This document shows, in pieces, positions 9,053-16,209 of a stretch of 64,000 bases of DNA. Position 1 is the first letter of the stretch; every line of letters starts with the position of its first letter. Location: NCBI RefSeq assembly GCF_900156175.1, contig NZ_FTMV01000009.1:203153-267152 (forward strand). The letters are read 5' to 3'. A program made the position numbers and the translations under genes. This DNA is from Janthinobacterium sp. TND4EL3 (GTDB lineage: Bacteria; Pseudomonadota; Gammaproteobacteria; Burkholderiales; Burkholderiaceae_D). The notes under the pieces were generated by a model. The model was not told the origin of the DNA. It saw nothing but the letters and a program-made list of their open reading frames with translations, and made no database searches.

Positions 9053-9080
9053 AAAAATATTTCCGCATGGGAATATTTTT
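9053..9080. promoter_or_regulatory. AT-rich inverted repeat upstream of lipoprotein gene
   Basis: Arms AAAAATATT (9053-9061) and AATATTTTT (9072-9080) are perfect complements around a 10-bp GC-richer centre, 85-112 bp upstream of the lipoprotein start at 8968. It could be an operator or a bidirectional weak terminator; the stem is too AT-rich to be a classic terminator. The rest of the 8969-9237 gap shows nothing I recognise. Confidence 0.3.
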
Positions 9081-9237
9081 AGTGTATCCGCTTGGCAAGA
9101 AAATGTCTAGTTGATAAGTAGGCGAAGGGCACAGTACGATTTCTGCAGAGCGCGGCAAGCTGCACGACGATGATAGTATTAACAACATCATGCACGAGCT
9201 GGCCATCCCGGCCATGCCGCCCCATTGAAAGGCAACC

Positions 9238-9750
9238 ATGCTGCTATCTGAACTGCTGACCAAGCTGACCTGCGGTGAGCTGGAAGGAGAGGAACTCGAC
9301 GAAGCCGTCGCCGCCATCACCGCCGCGCCCTCCGCGCCGCGCGACGAGTGGATCGACAGCGATGCCCAGGCCTATGCGCTGGAGATCCTCTCGCAGCTGG
9401 GCGGCTATATGGCGTCGAGCGACAAGCTCGACGAGCTGCACGAACAGATACAGGACATGTTCGACGACTTCCCCGACTTCCCGTACGAACTGCTCAAGGA
9501 CAGTGACAATAGCGCGCTGCCCTATTTCGAGTGGCTCGATACGGAACTGGCGCAGCGCGCCGTGGACGAAGGCGGCTATGAGCTGATCCAGATCGACGGC
9601 AACGGCTCCGACGAAATGGATGCGCTGCTCGTGTACCGGCGCGATACAAGCGACATCATCCAGGCGGCGGCATTGATGGGCGTGACGATAGGCCGGCCGC
9701 TCACCTACTATCGCGGCATCGAAGCGATGGCGGGCAAGCGGCCGGGCTAG
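9238..9750 (+). CDS. Acidic hypothetical protein (170 aa)
   Basis: Strongly acidic cytoplasmic protein, with a stretch rich in Asp and Glu around residues 60-85 (DKLDELHEQIQDMFDDFPD). There is no signal peptide, membrane segment or motif that I can assign. ATG 9238 follows GAAAGG. The C-terminal third (MDALLVYRRDTSDII) looks like a compact alpha/beta fold. It is convergent with the DUF3472 gene, 10 bp apart. I do not recognise it. Confidence 0.7.
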   Translation: MLLSELLTKLTCGELEGEELDEAVAAITAAPSAPRDEWIDSDAQAYALEILSQLGGYMASSDKLDELHEQIQDMFDDFPDFPYELLKDSDNSALPYFEWLDTELAQRAVDEGGYELIQIDGNGSDEMDALLVYRRDTSDIIQAAALMGVTIGRPLTYYRGIEAMAGKRPG

Positions 9751-9760
9751 GAACCCACGC

Positions 9761-11068
9761 CTATTGCATCGGCAAGGTATTCACATCGACGGCGGGTGGC
9801 AGGCCCGTGGCCGGGCGCGTGAAGTTCTGGCTGGTTTTCACATAGTCGGCAAAGAAGCCGCCGTTATGCAGGTAGAACTTGCCGTTCTCCACGCCGCCCG
9901 CGTAATCCATGCGCTGCGCATTGGTGGCCGTGGCGTCGCCCGTGAAGCGCCCCCCCGTCACTTCCGACCAGGTACCGGCAACGTTCCTCGCCCACTGGTT
10001 GCCGAACTGGACGCGGCGCTCCGTGTAGCCCAGGGTATCGATGAAATTCTCGAGGAAGGAATGCACGCCCGTCAAGTACGTGGAAATCGCCGGCCGCTTC
10101 CAGGTGGCGATGTAGCGCCACTTGCCCGTTTCCGGAGCAAAGAACCAGGCCGAGTAATCGCTGCCGCCATTGCCGTCGGGCCGCGCGCGCGTGATGAAAC
10201 GGTAGGTCGTGCCGGCCGCCCAGTTATACGACAGATAGGTCTGGCCGCCCGTGCCCTCGCCGCCGAACGCATTGTCGACCACGCCGGCGCCCTTGCTGAC
10301 CAGGGTGGTTTTCGCACCATTTTCGGCATCCCACACGGAGAACAAGATCCAGCGCTCGCTCGGCGATTTCACCTGGATGCCCATGTAGCCCTGGCCAAAG
10401 CCGTTGGCCATGAAGTAGGAGCCGATGGCATCCTGCCCCTTGGGTATCGTCATCTCGTTATAAAAATACTCGGTATTGGCCGGCACCGTGTAGCCCATGT
10501 GCACGGACGGTCCGCGCCGCGACCAGTAGTAATTGGCAGGGTCATTCGCGTAGGCCAGCGCCGCGTTCGACGTCACCTTCAACGCCGCGACGTCGCCGAA
10601 CGTGGCCTTGACCCGGGACAGTCCCTGCAAGTCCACCTTCACATAGCCGGCTGCCGCCACGTTCACCGTGCCGACGGCATAGGTCTTGCGTTCCTTGCCG
10701 GCCAGCTTGACGTCGAACGGCGTGCCGTTGATCTTCACGCGGATGGTGCTGTTGCCGCCATCGGCCAGGCTGGCGTCAAGCGCCACCTGCACGGGCCCCG
10801 CCCCGGCCACGCGGAAGTAGGTGCTGGCGACGGCAGCGGGGTTACTCCAGCCGGCCAGGCCACGCTCGTTGATGACGGCGCCCTCATTCCCGCTCGTGAT
10901 GAAGGCGTTGCCGGCCAGTTCCACGGTGGAAGATGTGGCGGGCGCGGCCACCGTGGCGGCCAGCAAGGCGGTGCCGCCCGAGCCGGTGGCGGTGGCGCCG
11001 CCGCAGGCCGCCAGCAGTATCGGCATGGCGGGAAGGAATGCAAAGAGCAATGAACTTCTGTGTTTCAT
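9761..11068 (-). CDS. DUF5077/DUF3472 domain lipoprotein (435 aa)
   Basis: Probable exported, lipid-anchored protein: the signal peptide ends in LLAACGG, a good lipobox. Residues about 45-170 match the look of DUF5077 (a jelly-roll, carbohydrate-binding-like module) and 180-420 that of DUF3472 (recognisable by the YWSRRGPSVHMGY region and the repeated Trp-rich strands). Such proteins are often found beside polysaccharide-degrading genes; binding or trimming of a glycan is inferred, not shown. ATG 11068 has AGGAGACG 4 bases upstream; the codon just before it is TTG and is not the likely start. It follows the GH109 gene on the same strand, but a strong terminator lies between, so it is either driven by readthrough or by a promoter in the 84 bp in between. 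Confidence 0.75.
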   Translation of the reverse strand: MKHRSSLLFAFLPAMPILLAACGGATATGSGGTALLAATVAAPATSSTVELAGNAFITSGNEGAVINERGLAGWSNPAAVASTYFRVAGAGPVQVALDASLADGGNSTIRVKINGTPFDVKLAGKERKTYAVGTVNVAAAGYVKVDLQGLSRVKATFGDVAALKVTSNAALAYANDPANYYWSRRGPSVHMGYTVPANTEYFYNEMTIPKGQDAIGSYFMANGFGQGYMGIQVKSPSERWILFSVWDAENGAKTTLVSKGAGVVDNAFGGEGTGGQTYLSYNWAAGTTYRFITRARPDGNGGSDYSAWFFAPETGKWRYIATWKRPAISTYLTGVHSFLENFIDTLGYTERRVQFGNQWARNVAGTWSEVTGGRFTGDATATNAQRMDYAGGVENGKFYLHNGGFFADYVKTSQNFTRPATGLPPAVDVNTLPMQ

Positions 11069-11152
11069 CAACGTCTCCTGGTGGTGAGTCTTTGCGGCGG
11101 GCGAACAGGGACCTGCGCGCCTGCGCCGCGGTTGAAAAACGGATCGGGCAAG

Positions 11153-11188
11153 AAAAAACCCGCTACGGCAACTGGTGCGGTAGCGGGT
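11153..11188 (-). terminator. Rho-independent terminator after the GH109 gene
   Basis: On the minus strand the 9-bp stem ACCCGCTAC/GTAGCGGGT (11180-11188 and 11158-11166, 13-nt loop) is followed directly by TTTTTTCTT. It lies 10 bp beyond the GH109 stop codon, closing the receptor-GH109 transcript. Confidence 0.9.
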
Positions 11189-11197
11189 CGTTAAGGC

Positions 11198-12589
11198 TTA
11201 GTACTTGCCGTCGAGGGCGAAGATCGGCTTGCGCGATTTCCACTGCCCGCCCGTGAAGTCCGGGAAGTCCAGGGTCTGGAAGTTGGCGGCGATCGATTGC
11301 TCGGACAGCGGCGTGATGGCGCTCCACGTCACGGCATCGTAGATATCGATCGGCATCGGCGCGTTGGCCTTGAGTGCTTCGACAAAGGCGTGGATGACGA
11401 AGAAGTCCATGCCGCCGTGGCCCGCGCCTTCGGCTTGCGCCGCATACTTGCGCCAGACGGGGTGTTCATACTTGTCCTGGTAAGCCTTGAAGTCGTCCCA
11501 CTGGTGCGGCTTGCTGACGCCTTCGATATGGATGGAATTGTTCAGGTCCATCCACAGGCCGTCCGTGCCTTGCACGCGGAAGCCCAGCGAATACGGGCGC
11601 GGCAGGCTCGTGTCGTGCTGCAGGATGATGGTTTCGCCGTTTTCACACGCCAGCGTGGTGGTGACGACGTCGCCCAGCTTGAACTTCACCTTGGCGTTCG
11701 CATGCTGCGCGCCGCCCGGCTGCTTGACGATGTAGTCGTGCAGGCCGCGCGCCTTGGTGGCGAAGGCGTTAATGCGCGTAAAGCGGTTGCCGCGGTTGAT
11801 GTTGGTATACATGGCGCAGGGGCCGATGCCGTGGCTCGGATACAGTTCGCCGTTTCGGTCGACCGAGTGCTGCGTGCGCCAATGGGCTTCCGACCAGCCC
11901 TTCTCTCCGAATTCCACGCCGCCGCCATACGGCTTGGCGGGATTGCCGCTGTTGAATTTCACGGCGCGCAGATCATGCTGGTAGCCGCCCTGCAGGTGCA
12001 GCAGTTCGCCGAACAGGCCCGCGCGCACCATCTGCAGCGCCGCCATCACGTCACGGCGGTAGCACACGTTTTCCAGCAACATGTAGGGCGTGCCCGTCTT
12101 CAGCTGGGTGTTGAGCACATCCCAGTGGTCTTGCAGGGTGATGCCGGCCACCACTTCGCAGCCGACGGCGATCTTCGCCTGCATGGCGGCAATCGCCATC
12201 GGCGCATGGAACTCCCATGGCGTGGCGATGATCACGCCATCGAGGCCGCCCGCGTCCAGCATGCGCTTGTAGGCTTTCTGGTCGCGGTCTTCGCCATACG
12301 TGCGCGGACGCGGCTTGCCGGCTTTGTCCACCTGGCCCAGCGCGTGTTTCAGCATGATCGGCTCGATATCGCACAGGGCGACCACTTCCACGTCGTCGCG
12401 GCGCACCAGTTCGGCCAGCAGCACCTGCCCGCGCATGCCCGTGCCGATCAGGCCCAGGCGGACCTTGTCGCGGCCGGCGGCGGGAGCGGCAGCGGCTTCA
12501 CCAGGCAGCAGTGCGCTGCCGGCCATGGCGCCACCGGCCAGCGCGGCGCTGGCGGACAGGAAATTGCGGCGATTGAATTGTGTCGTCAT
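11198..12589 (-). CDS. Tat-exported Gfo/Idh/MocA protein, probable GH109 alpha-N-acetylgalactosaminidase (463 aa)
   Basis: NAD-dependent glycosidase of the oxidoreductase-like GH109 type, expected to cleave terminal alpha-GalNAc by a redox-elimination mechanism. The N-terminus carries a twin-arginine signal (NRRNFLSASAALAGG), as usual for GH109, because the cofactor is loaded before export. A Rossmann motif follows (RLGLIGTGMRGQ, about residues 44-55), then ENVCYRRDVMA and GIGPCAMYTNINRG, which match the GH109 active-site neighbourhood as I remember it. ATG 12589 is chosen over an upstream in-frame ATG because the Tat motif then sits at the N-terminus and AGAAGAG lies upstream. It is 66 bp downstream of a TonB receptor gene, in one transcript ended by the terminator at 11153-11188. 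Family membership is sure at the Gfo/Idh/MocA level; the GalNAc specificity is supported by the aga genes nearby. Confidence 0.85.
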   Translation of the reverse strand: MTTQFNRRNFLSASAALAGGAMAGSALLPGEAAAAPAAGRDKVRLGLIGTGMRGQVLLAELVRRDDVEVVALCDIEPIMLKHALGQVDKAGKPRPRTYGEDRDQKAYKRMLDAGGLDGVIIATPWEFHAPMAIAAMQAKIAVGCEVVAGITLQDHWDVLNTQLKTGTPYMLLENVCYRRDVMAALQMVRAGLFGELLHLQGGYQHDLRAVKFNSGNPAKPYGGGVEFGEKGWSEAHWRTQHSVDRNGELYPSHGIGPCAMYTNINRGNRFTRINAFATKARGLHDYIVKQPGGAQHANAKVKFKLGDVVTTTLACENGETIILQHDTSLPRPYSLGFRVQGTDGLWMDLNNSIHIEGVSKPHQWDDFKAYQDKYEHPVWRKYAAQAEGAGHGGMDFFVIHAFVEALKANAPMPIDIYDAVTWSAITPLSEQSIAANFQTLDFPDFTGGQWKSRKPIFALDGKY

Positions 12590-12655
12590 TGGTCTCTTCT
12601 CACTTCCGTTGGTAATCATGGTCACCGGCCCGCCGCAAGGCAGGCCGGCATGCGG

Positions 12656-15600
12656 TTAATAGGTGTATTCCGCCGTGAAGCGCACGGAACGCGGCGCCGT
12701 GCGTCCATCGACCTGCAGGTAATTGCGGGAGATGGCGCCATGGTCTTCGCGCGTTTCGGTGTAACGGGTCACGGTCTGGCTGTTGAACACATTGAACACG
12801 TCCACTTTCAGGCTCAGGCCTTTGACGGCGCTGGGAGTATAGGCCACATTCATGTCCAGCTGGGCTTGCCATGGCAGGCGGCCCTGGCTGCCGCGCGGCG
12901 CCGGCTTGCCATTGCAGTAGAAGTAGGAATCGCCGTAATTGTTCTCGAACTTCAGGTTATCGGGCAGCGCGCCGATGCAGTTGCGCGGCGCACCCGAGAT
13001 CAGCGACAGGTTGGCGCCCACCATCACGTCCGGGATGAGCTGCATGAAGCCGTAGGCCTTGAAGGCGTGGCGGTGGTCGCCCGGCAGGTAGCCATACGCG
13101 TTGTACATCAATTCCTTGTGGTCGTCGCTGACCGTCAGGCCCACGTCGCCGCCGCCGATGCTGTCCGTCTGGCCTTCCATATTGCCCTTCAGGCCGGACA
13201 AGGTGTAGGTCAGCTTGCCGTACCAGCCATTCGTGTACGGGTGCTCGATGAACATGTTCAAGGCGCGGTAGGTGCGCGATGGCAGCGGGTTGCCCCACTC
13301 CGCCGCCGAAATATCCACGCGGCGCAAGCCCTTGCCATCGTCAAAGTCCACCATCAGGCTGTTGTCGCGGCCCGGGTTGATGATGGCGCACTGGAAGCCG
13401 CTCCAGTTGCCCGTATCGACGCCGTTGCGCGTGGCCCAGGCTTGCAGCGGACGCTCGTCGCAGCTGTCGTCGTTGGTGTCGTTCAGCTTGCGGTACAGGA
13501 AGCTGGCGCCCACCACCAGCTTCTTGCTCAGGGCGCGTTCGAAGCCCAGCGAGAATTCATCCTGCGACAGCGGTTTCAAGCCGATGGCCGTCACTTCGCG
13601 CGCATCGCGGCTCTGTCCATACGCGTTGTTGGCCGAATACGGCTTGCTGATGGCGTGCAGGCCCGTCGGCGCGCCCGTGACGGGATCGACGCCCGTGTAG
13701 GTGAACATCTCGCTGGTGGCCAGGAAGGGGCTGGCCATGTTGCTCGACAAATTCGACGGCACCGGCAAGTGGTAACGGCCGCCATTGGCGAAGAATTTCA
13801 GGGTGCCGTCGCCCAGGTAATCCCAGGTGGCGCCCACGCGCGGGGCGATCATGTTGCGCTGTGAAATGAAGGCCACGCCATCGGTGCTGTAGTTGGTGAA
13901 CTGTTCGCGGCGCAGGCCCAGGTCCAGCAGCACTCGTTCCGTGACCTGGTAGTGATCCTGAATGTACTGCGCCGATTGCACGCTGGTCGGACGCGCCAGG
14001 TTGGCGTTCAATTCCTTGCTGACGTAATAGCCATCCTTGCCGTAGCCGTTACCCTGTGCCGGCGTTTCAAAGGCGCCGTTGATCAGGAGCGTCGGATCCT
14101 TGACCTTCTCGTACCTCCAGCGGTAGCCGCCGGCCAGGCTCAGGCCCACCTTCGATTCCACGTCGATGCGGTCGATGCCGCCGCGCAGCGAATGCTTGCC
14201 CAGCTTGTATTCCAGGTCCAGGCGCTTGGCCTTCTGGCGGTCTTCCGACGACGGATCGACCAGAGTACCGGTCACCGTTTGCGGATTGGTGTACGTCAGG
14301 CCAGGCACCTGGGTCGATTCATTCGACGACGTTTGCGCCAGCAGCGGATTGTAGCCTTCCGGGGTACGGCGGTGCGAAGTGCGCGACTGCCCCATCATCG
14401 CCGTCACCGTCAGGTTATCCGTCAGGTAGCCCGTGTACTTGAAGATGTCGACATTCGCGCCCGGCGCGGCCGACGAACCGCAGCAGTTGATGGTGGTCTC
14501 GCTGCCGCCACCAGGCACGTTGTTGCGTTTCAAGGTGGCATAGTCGAAACCATAGCTCTGGCTGTCCGTAGTCGTGCGGTCATACAGCTTGGTATATTCA
14601 AAGTGATGGTCGTCCGTCAGGTTGTAGTCCAGCTTGGCCATCATGCGGTCAACCTTGCTCTTGCTCTCGCGCCAGCCGTTCGGCAGCACCTTGTCCACCA
14701 GGTCGTCGCGCGCACCGGCGACGGCGCCGCCGTCCGTGCGCGTCTGTTCCAGCGCCACGAAGGCGAACAGCTTGTTCTTGATCAGCGGTCCGCTGCCGTA
14801 CAAGCCGACGACCTTGCTGGTGCTGCCGTTATCGCGGTTCCAGTACTTCAAAGTGCCATCCGTCTCCGGATTGGCGCCCGTGTTCGGGTAATACCGGTTT
14901 TCCGTCGTGCCCTTCAGCGCGCGGGGGATGATGGAGACCTTGCCGCCGAATTCGACCTTGTTGCCGCCGCTCTTGGTGGTGATATTGATCACGCCGCCCG
15001 TGGAGCGGCCGAATTCCGAACCATAGCCGCCCGACAGCACCTGCAGGTTGGAGATCGCGCCGAACGGCAGCTCCGACGCGCCCACCTGGGTCAGGAGATT
15101 AGTGATGGGGAAGCCGTTGACATAGAACGCGTTTTCCGACTGGCCCGAGCCGCCGATCGATGGCGCATTGCCATACACGCTGTTGGTGCCCCGCGCCACG
15201 CCCGGGGTCAGCTGCACGATGGAGGCCACGTCATTGCCGACTGGCAGCGCCTTCAATTCCTTGGCCGTAAAGATCACGCCATTGTTCGTGTTCGACACGT
15301 CGATCGGATTGCGCGATGCCTTCACCACGACGGTCTGTTCCTGCCCCACTGGGCCAGTCGCGCTGGCCGGGCCGAAATTCGCTTCGGCGCCCGCGCCGAT
15401 CAAGGCTTCGACTTCCTGCGACGCTGCCACCGAACCGGCGCGCAGCACGCGCACCGCATAGCGGCCCGGCGGCATGGAGTTGGCCACATAGCGGCCCGCC
15501 GCGTCGGGCGTCAGGCTGCGCTGCACGCCCGTCGCCAGGTTTTCCAGCACCACGGTGGCGCCGGCCGGCGCGCTCACTTCGCCGAAAATGGTGCTGGTGG

Positions 15601-15703
15601 CGTTCGACTGCGCCCAGGCCTGGCCCGGCACGCCGGCCGCCAGTGCGATCACGATCGCGGCGGCGCGGCTGATGTCGCGCAATTTGAGTCGGGTGGTATG
15701 CAT
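12656..15703 (-). CDS. TonB-dependent receptor with carboxypeptidase-like N-terminal domain (1015 aa)
   Basis: Outer-membrane receptor of the Oar-like group. There is a signal peptide to about residue 32 (GQAWAQ), a carboxypeptidase-regulatory-like beta sandwich (about 37-110), a plug with the GYGSEFGRSTGGVINI motif, and a barrel ending in RFTAEYTY. ATG 15703 has CGGAGAGA 4 bases upstream. It is the first gene of a transcript with the GH109 gene; the predicted promoter lies at 15862-15890, leaving a long leader of about 150 nt with several hairpins. Predicted to import GalNAc-containing oligosaccharides or glycopeptides, from context only. Length and domain order are normal for this class. 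Confidence 0.9.
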   Translation of the reverse strand: MHTTRLKLRDISRAAAIVIALAAGVPGQAWAQSNATSTIFGEVSAPAGATVVLENLATGVQRSLTPDAAGRYVANSMPPGRYAVRVLRAGSVAASQEVEALIGAGAEANFGPASATGPVGQEQTVVVKASRNPIDVSNTNNGVIFTAKELKALPVGNDVASIVQLTPGVARGTNSVYGNAPSIGGSGQSENAFYVNGFPITNLLTQVGASELPFGAISNLQVLSGGYGSEFGRSTGGVINITTKSGGNKVEFGGKVSIIPRALKGTTENRYYPNTGANPETDGTLKYWNRDNGSTSKVVGLYGSGPLIKNKLFAFVALEQTRTDGGAVAGARDDLVDKVLPNGWRESKSKVDRMMAKLDYNLTDDHHFEYTKLYDRTTTDSQSYGFDYATLKRNNVPGGGSETTINCCGSSAAPGANVDIFKYTGYLTDNLTVTAMMGQSRTSHRRTPEGYNPLLAQTSSNESTQVPGLTYTNPQTVTGTLVDPSSEDRQKAKRLDLEYKLGKHSLRGGIDRIDVESKVGLSLAGGYRWRYEKVKDPTLLINGAFETPAQGNGYGKDGYYVSKELNANLARPTSVQSAQYIQDHYQVTERVLLDLGLRREQFTNYSTDGVAFISQRNMIAPRVGATWDYLGDGTLKFFANGGRYHLPVPSNLSSNMASPFLATSEMFTYTGVDPVTGAPTGLHAISKPYSANNAYGQSRDAREVTAIGLKPLSQDEFSLGFERALSKKLVVGASFLYRKLNDTNDDSCDERPLQAWATRNGVDTGNWSGFQCAIINPGRDNSLMVDFDDGKGLRRVDISAAEWGNPLPSRTYRALNMFIEHPYTNGWYGKLTYTLSGLKGNMEGQTDSIGGGDVGLTVSDDHKELMYNAYGYLPGDHRHAFKAYGFMQLIPDVMVGANLSLISGAPRNCIGALPDNLKFENNYGDSYFYCNGKPAPRGSQGRLPWQAQLDMNVAYTPSAVKGLSLKVDVFNVFNSQTVTRYTETREDHGAISRNYLQVDGRTAPRSVRFTAEYTY

Positions 15704-15740
15704 GTGTCTCTCCGTCTATATCGAGGGTTATACGCGCCCT

Positions 15741-15845
15741 CCCCGCTCCAGGGAGAAGCCGGGGAATGCAATTTTTATGGTGAGCGTCGGAAGGTAAAGC
15801 CAGGCAGCCGTCCCTTCCGGGAAATCAGTCCGTATCGGCTGATTT
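15741..15845 (-). other. Structured 5' leader of the receptor transcript
   Basis: Three consecutive complementary pairs lie in the leader between the predicted start of transcription (about 15855) and the ATG: AAATCAG/CTGATTT (15822-15828 with 15839-15845), GGAAGG/CCTTCC (15789-15794 with 15813-15818) and CCCCG/CGGGG (15741-15745 with 15760-15764). This is more structure than the leader of the GH31 gene, which has a near-identical promoter. A role in mRNA stability or translation control is speculative. Confidence 0.3.
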
Positions 15846-15861
15846 TCGTTTTCTTGGGATC

Positions 15862-15890
15862 ACTTTAAAAAGAAAAATAAGTATCGTCAA
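15862..15890 (-). promoter_or_regulatory. Predicted sigma70 promoter for the receptor-GH109 unit
   Basis: On the minus strand TTGACG (15885-15890) and TAAAGT (15862-15867) are spaced by 17 bp. Both hexamers, the spacer length and the flanking CTTTC (15896-15900, as GAAAG on plus) are conserved in the promoter of the GH31 gene at 22651-22679, which strengthens the call. Confidence 0.6.
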
Positions 15891-16140
15891 TAAAAAGAAA
15901 GTTAAACCGCAAATTTATCGCTAAAACGAGCAAATAAATGCAATTTATCTTTCGATTTAATGAGCGTTGCGTCAACCAGCTTTCGTTATCGTGGTGTGGC
16001 AGCTACACGCGCATGGCAGGAGGCAGTCAGGAGGGCGCAATTCGCCCAGCAATCGGGAGAAGAAACGCGAAAGACGACAGGGAAATCGCCTTTCACTTAC
16101 GTTTATCTTTCGTATCGGGCATTTCGGAATATTGTCTTTT
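15862..16140. promoter_or_regulatory. AgaR-type control region, copy 1 (506-bp intergenic gap)
   Basis: This part of the 15704-16209 gap is collinear with the divergent control region at 22651-22934. Block A (15862-15906) is 41/45 identical to 22651-22695. Block B CTTTCGTTATCGTGG (15980-15994) is identical to 22769-22783 at exactly the same 73-bp spacing. Block C, starting at 16095, matches 22885 onward (ACTTwCG...CTTTCGTAT, then TTTCGrAAT) at 100 against 101 bp. CTTTC repeats, which I recall as the mark of AgaR operators, occur at 15949, 15980 and 16107. The rightward promoter seen in copy 2 has lost its -35 here. Beyond 16140, up to the end of the next gene at 16210, I see only a GC-rich hairpin without a T-run. 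Confidence 0.6.
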
Positions 16141-16209
16141 TCTTTTTATGGCAATACCCCGGCCGGCAACCATGCCGAGTGCACTGGCAGGCCGGGACAT
16201 TGTCATGTT

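Noticed and set aside
11297..15868. Long plus-strand open frames opposite the GH109 and first receptor genes
   Set aside because: Composition and lack of motifs show them to be antisense shadows; the minus-strand proteins have signal peptides and family motifs.
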